Part shown: positions 20,233 to 26,773 of the stretch, in pieces | Position numbering within the stretch: position 1 is the first letter of the stretch | Layout of the letters: each line of letters starts with the position of its first letter | Assembly: GCA_022579005.1 (NCBI GenBank) | Contig: MU401820.1 | Coordinates: 1-26,773 of the forward strand | From: Poronia punctata | Taxonomy: Eukaryota > Ascomycota > Sordariomycetes > Xylariales > Xylariaceae | Length of the DNA stretch: 26,773 bases | Direction: 5' to 3' | Notes under the pieces: generated by a model | What the model saw: only the letters and a program-made list of their open reading frames with translations | Databases searched by the model: none | What the model was told of the DNA's origin: nothing | Program-made: the position numbers and the translations under genes

Positions 20233-22368
20233 TGCTAATTTTTAGCAATTTTAGCATTTATAAGTATATTTGCTTATTAGGCTTACTTTTTAATTTTTTT
20301 AATTAAGTTTCTTTTTTATATTTTATAAGCTATGTTTTTATTAACTTATTAGCTTATATTTTACTTTATATATTTTTTAAAATTTTATAACTTTATTTTT
20401 AGCATTTGCGTTTTTTTAATATTATTATTTTATTAAGCTTTTTACTAAGCGTTTGCTACTATGTTGCTTTTAAAGCTTTTTTATTTTAAGTTTATATACT
20501 AGTATACTTTTAATGCTAAACTAAGCTAGTTATTTTTAAACTATAAAATTTTTAATTTTAACTATAACCTTTGCTAGCTTAATAGTAATAAGCTAAAAAT
20601 CATAATAATTCTTAGTAAAAAGCTTTATTAGTACTATAATTTTAATATATATTTAAGTTTTTATATTTACTATTTTTGCTATTTTAGTAATATTAATTAT
20701 ATTCTTTATAAAAAAAACTATTATAGTTATTATACTATATATTTGCTGCTTTTTTAGCTATTAGTTTTACTAAATATTAATTTTTTTTAAATACTTTTTG
20801 CTTTGCTTAGTATAGCTTAAAATATTATATAATATGCTTTTTGCCTTTATGCTAAGATTTTTATAGTTTAGCAAACTTATTAAGCTACTATTATTAAAGC
20901 TAAAAATAAAAATAGAAGTGCTAGTAAAAACGTTACTTTGCTAAAAAATACTTTTATTGGTATAAGCTAACGTATATTTTGCTTAGCTAGAATAAACTTA
21001 GGTTTTTAATTTATAGTTGTATTTAAAAAAGCTAGTTATATTAATAAAAAAAAGAAAATTGCTATGCTACTATTTACTAAAAACTAGTTTTTATTTATTA
21101 TTTATTAATTATTATTATTGCTTGTTTTATAGTTTATATTTTTGCTGCTTACTTGCTAGTATAGTTATTAATAGTTAGCAGTTTTATATTGAAAACAAAA
21201 GCTTTTATTTAATAATTTTAATAGTGTTTTTTGCAAAGTTTAGTATGCTATTTTTTTAAAAAAATATTAAAATAGCTTTTTAAGCTACTTAAATGCATGC
21301 TAATACTAGTTATATATGCTTATTATAAAAGATGCTAATAAAAAGGTAAACTATAAAAGAGCTTATAAAAATAAAAGCATTAAAACATTTTTTAGTATTA
21401 GCAAAGCTTATTAAAAGCTTTTTGCTTATAATATAGTTTTTATTACTATTACTAGTTTTGTTTATAATACTTAATAAACTATATTGCTTATTTTTATTTA
21501 TAGCTATTTTAATAGTATAGTATATTATTTGCTTTTTAGCTACTTTTTAGCTTTTGCTTGCTAACTTTTTATTTAATAATAATGCTTTTTATATTAATAG
21601 TTTAAATATATTATAAGTTATAATAAATTTATTAAAGTATAAGTTTTTAGTTTTTTATAATCTTATAGCTTAGTTTTAGCTTGTATAGTAATAGCTTGCT
21701 ATTTCTTATTAACTAAATATATACTTTATAACTTTAGTACTTATATGCTAATATAATTACTTTATTTATTATTTTATTTAGTATAAACCTTTTTAACTTT
21801 TTTTAATATTAGTTTAATAAATAGCTTATATTTACTAAGTGCTTAGCTAGCTTTTAAGTATTATACTTTATTAGCTAGCTTTTTTATTTTATTAAGTATT
21901 TTTATTTACTTTAATTATTTTAATTCTAAATAATGTTTTTATAACTTATTTTTTTATTTTTTAACTTAAGCAATGCTATTTAACTGCTATTTTTTAGCTA
22001 GTTTATTTACAATTTAAAGAATAATATAAAAAATATATTATAAATTTATAAATAAATTTTAAGCAATTTAATTTAGTATGTTTAAGTTTTTACTTTTTTA
22101 AAAACTTTAATTTAAATATATATAAAAGCTAGTTTTTTTTATATTTAAACTTAAAATATATTATTAATAACTTTATTATTTTACTTGCTTAAAACTTTTT
22201 TAATATATAATACTTATTATAATGCTTTTATATTAACTTAATTACTTACTTTTAATATTTATAAACTATATAGTATATAGCTTTTATTTATTATAGCTTT
22301 TTTTATTTTTTAAATATTAAATTAAAGCTGCTTTAGTATATATTTAATACTTTTTAAATAATATTTAT
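20233..22368 (-). pseudogene. Gypsy 3' region beyond integrase core, degraded
   Basis: About 2.1 kb on the minus strand between the end of the legible integrase core and the polypurine tract. Integrase C-terminus and possibly a chromodomain would occupy part of it, but the length exceeds what those usually need. No motif is legible and all frames are closed. It may also hold an extra ORF or an unrecognised nested insertion. Confidence 0.5.
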
Positions 22369-22840
22369 ATAGCACTTTAAATAGCAAATAGCTTATAATA
22401 GCATATTAGCTATTATTATATATAAACCTAGCTTTTATTAATATTTTAACTTAGCTATGTAGCTTATTAATATAAAAAGTATAAAAGTACTTTTTTAAAG
22501 TTTAATATATTTATTTTATTTAGCTATTAGTTTAAAGGTCCTATATAATAATTAGCTCTTAATATACTTTTTATAGTTTATAAAACTTATTATAAAATTT
22601 GCTTATAATAAGTTTATTTTTATTATTTATAATGTTTTTAAAAAACTTATATTAATAATTTATTTTATAGCATATAATTATTATAAGCTTAGTACTATTA
22701 AATATTTTTTATATAAAAATAAATAGTGCCATTTTTATAAACTAGTTTATAATAACTAAGATTATATTATAAATATTTTTATTTACCTTTATATATAAAA
22801 ATAGTTTTATAATAAAATTTAAGCTAATTTTTTAAAAGGC
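22369..22840 (-). pseudogene. Gypsy integrase catalytic core remnant
   Basis: Reading the minus strand from about 22825 down: SLNFIIKLF, then a segment NIILVIINxFIKMALFIF around 22770-22715 (x = stop), then LIISKFYNKFYKL, then TNSxIKxIYxTLKKY near 22530-22490, then RFIYNNS (22432-22409) and FKVLY (22386-22369). These follow the Gypsy integrase order: M-D-F-I-x-x-L-P with the first catalytic Asp, D-R-x-T-K-M-A-H-F, S-D-R-G with the second Asp, T-D-G-Q-T-E-R with the Glu, and A-Y-N. Asp and Glu positions read as Asn and Lys. Inactive. Confidence 0.87.
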
Positions 22841-23431
22841 TATTTTAATAAAAGTAATAATTAAAGCTTTTTATAAAGCTTATGCTTTAATCTTTAAGCT
22901 TTTTTAAATTCTATATAGCTAGCAACGTATTTTTAAACATTTTGCTTTAAGCTTTTTTAATAAAACTTATATTATAATAACTTAGCTATTTTTTTTTATA
23001 TACTTAGCTTTTAAGTTATTATAGTACTAGTATATTAGTTTCTTTACTAAAGCTTTTTAAGCTAAAATTATTAGCTGCTTTTTAAAATATAATATTTTTT
23101 ATATATTTTAGCTTTATAGTATATAATTTTTATAAGTTTTATAAAAGTAAAGCTTTTAGCTTATAATTTATAAACTATTTTATAAAATTATATTAAAGCT
23201 GCTAATTAAAAAGCTATATTGTTTTAAGCTAGTTTTTTAGCTTTAGCATATAAAATATATTAGTTATAAATAATAGCTTTAGCTTTTTATTTAAAAAAAG
23301 CAGTTTTTATACTTTTTATAGTAGCTTTTGCTAAATACGTTATTACTATTATTTATATAGTATATAATATATAAGTTAAGCATATATATTAATATTCTTT
23401 ATTTTTTTATATTTAAAAATTATTTATAATT
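22841..23431 (-). pseudogene. Gypsy RNase H-integrase junction remnant
   Basis: Reverse complement of 23101-23431 aligns with 26385-26773 of the plus-strand Gypsy copy, including the ATATATGCTTAACTTATATATTATA block and an AATAATAG block after it. It therefore continues the same minus-strand pol upstream of the integrase. It is cut at 23431, exactly where the plus-strand 5' LTR begins. Confidence 0.72.
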
Positions 23432-23645
23432 TATAACAAGGCACCTGCTTATAAGACCTACTAGCTGCACTATAAGTGCACAAACTATATAAAAGCTAAA
23501 CTTATGCTAACTATTAGCTATAGTTTAGCTAGTTACACTTTTTTTTATTTTTTTAGCTAGTTTAGTTACTTATTTTGTTAACTAAATAAAAGTTATTTAA
23601 TATATTTAGTTTTTAAAATTGCTAGCAATATTACTTTATAACTAC
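23432..23645 (+). repeat. Gypsy LTR copy 3 (5' LTR of plus-strand element)
   Basis: 214 bp and the best preserved of the three LTRs. It begins TATAACAAGGCACCTGC (the TG start probably changed by RIP), contains a perfect 6-bp inverted repeat TGCACT-ATA-AGTGCA at 23466-23480, then a TATA-box-like TATATAAAA at 23486-23494 suitable for the promoter, and ends TTACTTTATAACTAC. Gag and pol follow on the same strand. Confidence 0.8.
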
Positions 23646-24430
23646 TTTATTGCTTAAACTTTTATACTTTTTTATTTTTATATTTTTAAGTTATAATATA
23701 ATATTTAGTAAAAGGATTTAAATTAAAAACTAAGCATAGTTTATAACAGCTAAGCAAATAACTAGTAATAATATAAACAAGCTTAATAGACCTAATATTA
23801 AAAATAAGCAATAAAAATTAAAAAAACTACTATAAAAGGAAAAATATACTAAACGCTTGCTAAAGTAAAAAAAGTTAGTAAATAACTTAAAAGCGCTTAA
23901 GTAATTAAAAAAAACTAATAACTTATTAAAGTAATAAATAAATTAAAATTAAAATAAATTAGCATATATTAGCAATAGCTTTATAAAGTACTACTACTAT
24001 AGTAAAAAAAGCTATATAGCTAAGTATTTTTTAAAAAATAAGCAGTTAGCGTTAAATTACTAATTAAGCAAAATTAAGTAAAAACTTTTTAAATAGCTTA
24101 AAAAAAAGTATAAAACATTTAAGCAACTTAATTAAACTTTAAAAATAAAAAGTTAAAAGCTAAGTTATAATAAGTTAATATATTTAATTTACTTTAATAA
24201 AGTTTTATAAAGTATTTAGTACTATAAAGCTATTTTATATAGTAGCTATAGTCTTTCTAAGCAATAAGCAAAAGGTAAAAAAAGTTATTATAAATATAAA
24301 TATAAAAGTATAAGTTAATATTATATATAAAAACTTTAAAAAAAAGCACTTATAAAAAGTAAACGTTTTATTGCTTTTATTAATAAAATTAAATAAAAAG
24401 CTAATAAAGTGCTAAGCAGCTTATATAGCT
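23646..24430 (+). pseudogene. Gypsy leader and gag copy 3 with internal deletion
   Basis: Homologous to 18345-19985 but lacking about 0.86 kb corresponding to 18531-19389. The join is at about 23829, with about 2 bp of shared sequence at the break. Both flanks of the deletion align well to copy 2, differing mainly by transitions (for example AAACGCTTGC here against AAACGTTTAC there). It leads directly into pol. Non-functional. Confidence 0.75.
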
Positions 24431-24960
24431 AGTTTTTAAATAGTTAATACTTAAAAAGTTAAAAAAAACTTTTAAGCAAATATTTTATATAATATATAAA
24501 AAGCAAAACGCGCTAAAGCTTTTAATATTATAACTAAAAATAAGTTAATTAAATATATTATTAAATATAGCTTTTATTTAATAGTTTTATAGTAAATATT
24601 AAAAAATAGATTTTAAAAAGTTTGCTAAAAGCGTAGTTAGCAGTTAAGCAGTATGTATTACTAACTTAATAAATATAAATATTAGTTTTAAAAAAAGTTG
24701 CTATTTTTTAAAATTAATAATAAGCTTAGTACTAAAAATAAAATTAATTTACTTAAGTGTTTTAAAGCGTTTTAGTATATATACTTTAAGCTATTAGCAA
24801 AAAGGTTATTAGTATTAAAAAATATATAATATATAATAAACTTAGTAAAAAAAGCATAAGTACTATTTAATTTAATTTATTTTACTATAAAAGCTTAATA
24901 GCAAGTATTTAAAAAGTATTTTAAAAAAAACTTTTAAATAAACTATATATAGTATATAAA
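24431..24960 (+). pseudogene. Gypsy gag-pol junction / protease zone, degraded
   Basis: About 0.5 kb between the end of the gag homology and the first reverse-transcriptase motif, where Gypsy elements carry the aspartic protease. No D-T/S-G box is legible. Homology to copy 2 is lost at about 24425 because copy 2 ends there. Confidence 0.5.
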
Positions 24961-25430
24961 AGCAAATATAAAAGCTTTTATTTTATTTATACTAAAAAAA
25001 AAAACTATAAAGCTTTATATTAATTATAAAAGCTTAAACAAAATAATTATAAAAAATAAATATTTTTTACTTTTTATATTAAAAGTAATAAATAAGCTAA
25101 AATTAACAAAGCTTTTTTTAAAACTAAACTTTAAAAATGCTTATTATTATATTTAAATTAAACATAATAATAAGTAAAAAATTGCTTTTTAAATAAAATA
25201 TAAACATTTTAAGTATATAGTTATACTTTTTAAATTAACTAATACTTTTATAACTTTTTAAGCCTATATATATAAAATATTAGCTAAGCTAGTAAATTAT
25301 ATTTATATAGTTTATTTAAATAATATTATAGTTTTTTTAAAAAATATAAAAAAATATAAAAAGCACTTTTAGTTAGTTTATAAATAATTAGCAAAGTATT
25401 AATTATTTATAAAGCTATTAAAGTATAAGT
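24961..25430 (+). pseudogene. Gypsy reverse transcriptase remnant
   Basis: In one frame: KKKTIKLYINYKSLNKI from 24995, matching the Gypsy K-K-x-G-x-x-R-x-C-V-D-Y-R-x-L-N block with G to K, C to Y, D to N and R to K changes, then IKNKYF (R-Y-P-L region). The active site at 25313-25339 reads YLNNIIVFL in place of Y-L-D-D-I-L-V-F. Both catalytic Asp codons are Asn. KNIKKYKKHF follows, matching the family's E-E-H segment. There is no frameshift from 24995 to beyond 25900; damage there is by substitutions only. Confidence 0.9.
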
Positions 25431-25930
25431 TTTTTAAAATTAAAATAAAGTTTTTAAAGTTTATTATTATAATTAAAAAAATAAAAATAAATTTTTAAAA
25501 AGTTGTTACTATTTAAAAGTAAAAAGTTTTAATTTTAATATATAATATATAAGTATTTTTAAAGTTTATAAACTTTTATAAAAAGTTTATAGCTATGTAT
25601 ATAAATATTATAGTGCTAATTATTATAATTTTAAAAAGTTATACTTTACTAGGCTACATTTTTAATTAAACTTTAAAAGCAAATTAAGTATTTAAAAACA
25701 TAAAAAAAGCTTTTATATTAGTAACTACTTTTTATTATTAAAATAGCTATTTAAATATTAAAGTAAAAATAAATATATTAATAAAAGCAATATTAAAAAT
25801 ATTATTATAGCTTTATAAAAAAATAGAAAAACTAGTTACTTATTAATTATAAAAGCTTATAAATATAAAAACTAAATAAGTAATAAGCTAATAAAAGCTT
25901 TTAGTAATTATAAAAAGCTATAAGCACTAG
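25421..25930 (+). pseudogene. Gypsy RT thumb and RNase H remnant
   Basis: Continues in the frame of the reverse transcriptase: KYKFFKIKIKFLKFIII (K-C-x-F then F-L-G-x-x-I-S), then FLKFINFYKKFI (F-L-G-x-x-N-F-Y-R-R-F-I), then after about 25670 the RNase H part with VFKNIKKAF, VKINILIKAI (catalytic D-A-S replaced), LVTYxLxKL and KLLVIIKSYKH. Order and spacing are those of Gypsy pol. All catalytic acidic positions that can be placed read N, K or I. Confidence 0.87.
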
Positions 25931-26773
25931 TAGTAATACTTTAAAAAAATAAATAAAACTTTTATAATATAAATAAATTATATAGCTTTAAAAAATATAG
26001 TTAACTTATTAGCGCAAGATTTTTAAAAAAAGCTTGCTTATTAAGTATATAAGCTAGCATAATTTAATTTTAATATAAAATACTAATTAAGCATATTAAA
26101 CCTAGTAAATAAACTATTAAAAAAGCTAGATTATATAAATAAAAAGATTTAATATAAAAATATAATACTAATGCTAAAAAAAAGTTTTAACTAATTAGTA
26201 AGCTATTATAGCAAGTATAGTAATTATTAGCAAAGATTTTATTTTTTTAAAAAAAAAAGCATTAGCTTATACTATTAAAGCAGCTTAAAAAGCTTTATTC
26301 AACTTATACTTATTAGCTTATTTAATAATAAAAGTATAAATTATAAACTTATAAGCTTATAAAATATTAAACTTTTACTATATAATTATAAATAATTTTT
26401 AAAAGCAAAAAAGTAAAAAGCATTAATATATATGCTTAACTTATATATTATATATTATATATTATATATTATATATTATATATTATATATTATATATTAT
26501 ATATTATATATTATATATTATATAAATAATAGTAGTAACTTATTAAGTAAAAGCTATTATTAAAAGTATAAAAACTATTTTTTTTTAAAAAAAGCTAAAG
26601 CTATTATTTATAACTAATATATTTTATATATTAAAGCTAAAAAATTAGCTTAAAATAAAATAGCTTTTAAATTAATAGCTTTAATATAGTTTTATAAAAT
26701 AGTTTATAAACTATAAGCTAAAAACTTTATTTTTATAAAGCTTATAAAAATTATATACTATAAAGCTAAAATA
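25931..26773 (+). pseudogene. Gypsy pol between RNase H and integrase, cut by window end
   Basis: Plus-strand continuation of the same pol. From about 26385 it aligns with the reverse complement of 23101-23431, so it leads to the integrase, which lies to the right of the window. It contains a 7-bp minisatellite at 26441-26524 not present at that size in the sister copy. Confidence 0.68.
26441..26524. repeat. Minisatellite, TTATATA x 12
   Basis: Twelve perfect head-to-tail copies of the 7-mer TTATATA (84 bp). The homologous place in the minus-strand Gypsy copy (about 23375-23395, reverse-complemented) has only two units, followed by CTATATAAATAATAG. The array thus grew inside one Gypsy copy. 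It has no C or G, so RIP cannot alter it. Confidence 0.92.

Noticed and set aside
26441..26524. Telomere-like or CRISPR-like array
   Set aside because: A 7-bp A/T-only perfect tandem without spacers inside Gypsy pol is a minisatellite.
1..26773. A novel multi-gene system (defence, biosynthetic or toxin locus)
   Set aside because: Only one intact-looking gene exists. All other legible coding traces are Gypsy or Copia domains with stops and lost catalytic residues.

Overview
This window looks like a piece of a filamentous ascomycete (Pezizomycotina) genome. It is a graveyard of retrotransposons damaged by repeat-induced point mutation (RIP, genome defence by C-to-T change in duplicated DNA), with one short normal-composition island. 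About 90% of the window is extremely AT-rich, rich in TpA, with its few C residues mostly in GCT/AGC contexts. It has no credible long ORF. Repeat copies differ mainly by C/T and G/A transitions, and fossil proteins read through with in-frame stops. A Dothideomycete-type 'AT-isochore' genome is a reasonable guess, but the species cannot be read from the sequence.

Layout. 1-1790: minus-strand gag remnant of a Ty3/Gypsy element, with its 5' LTR at 1799-2011. 2012-7233: RIP-degraded DNA, mostly unassigned, holding one copy of a 230-bp direct repeat (2240-2475; partner at 10203-10433) and two copies of a 180-bp tRNA-like repeat (5312-5494, 5894-6070). 7234-8031: an LTR-like sequence that is little touched by RIP, in a tandem 1.2-copy arrangement. 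8034-10846: more RIP-degraded DNA. 10968-11194: G/C homopolymers around a 10-N assembly gap. 11195-13118: the normal-GC island, carrying one minus-strand hypothetical gene with a probable intron. 13119-18290: plus-strand Ty1/Copia element inserted 264 bp upstream of that gene's ATG, with recognisable integrase, reverse transcriptase and RNase H. 18345-19995: second Gypsy gag copy. 20002-23431: minus-strand 3' part of a Gypsy element (3' LTR, polypurine tract, integrase). 23432-26773: plus-strand Gypsy element (5' LTR, gag with a 0.86-kb deletion, reverse transcriptase, RNase H), running off the window.

The three Gypsy LTRs are each about 214 bp and the gag and pol pieces cross-align, so at least three, probably four, copies of one Gypsy family are nested here in both orientations. 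I find no intact multi-gene system. The most notable points are the lone gene island trapped among transposons, the tRNA-like repeat pair with a preserved palindrome, a 7-bp minisatellite that expanded inside one Gypsy copy, and the LTR-like tandem that escaped RIP.
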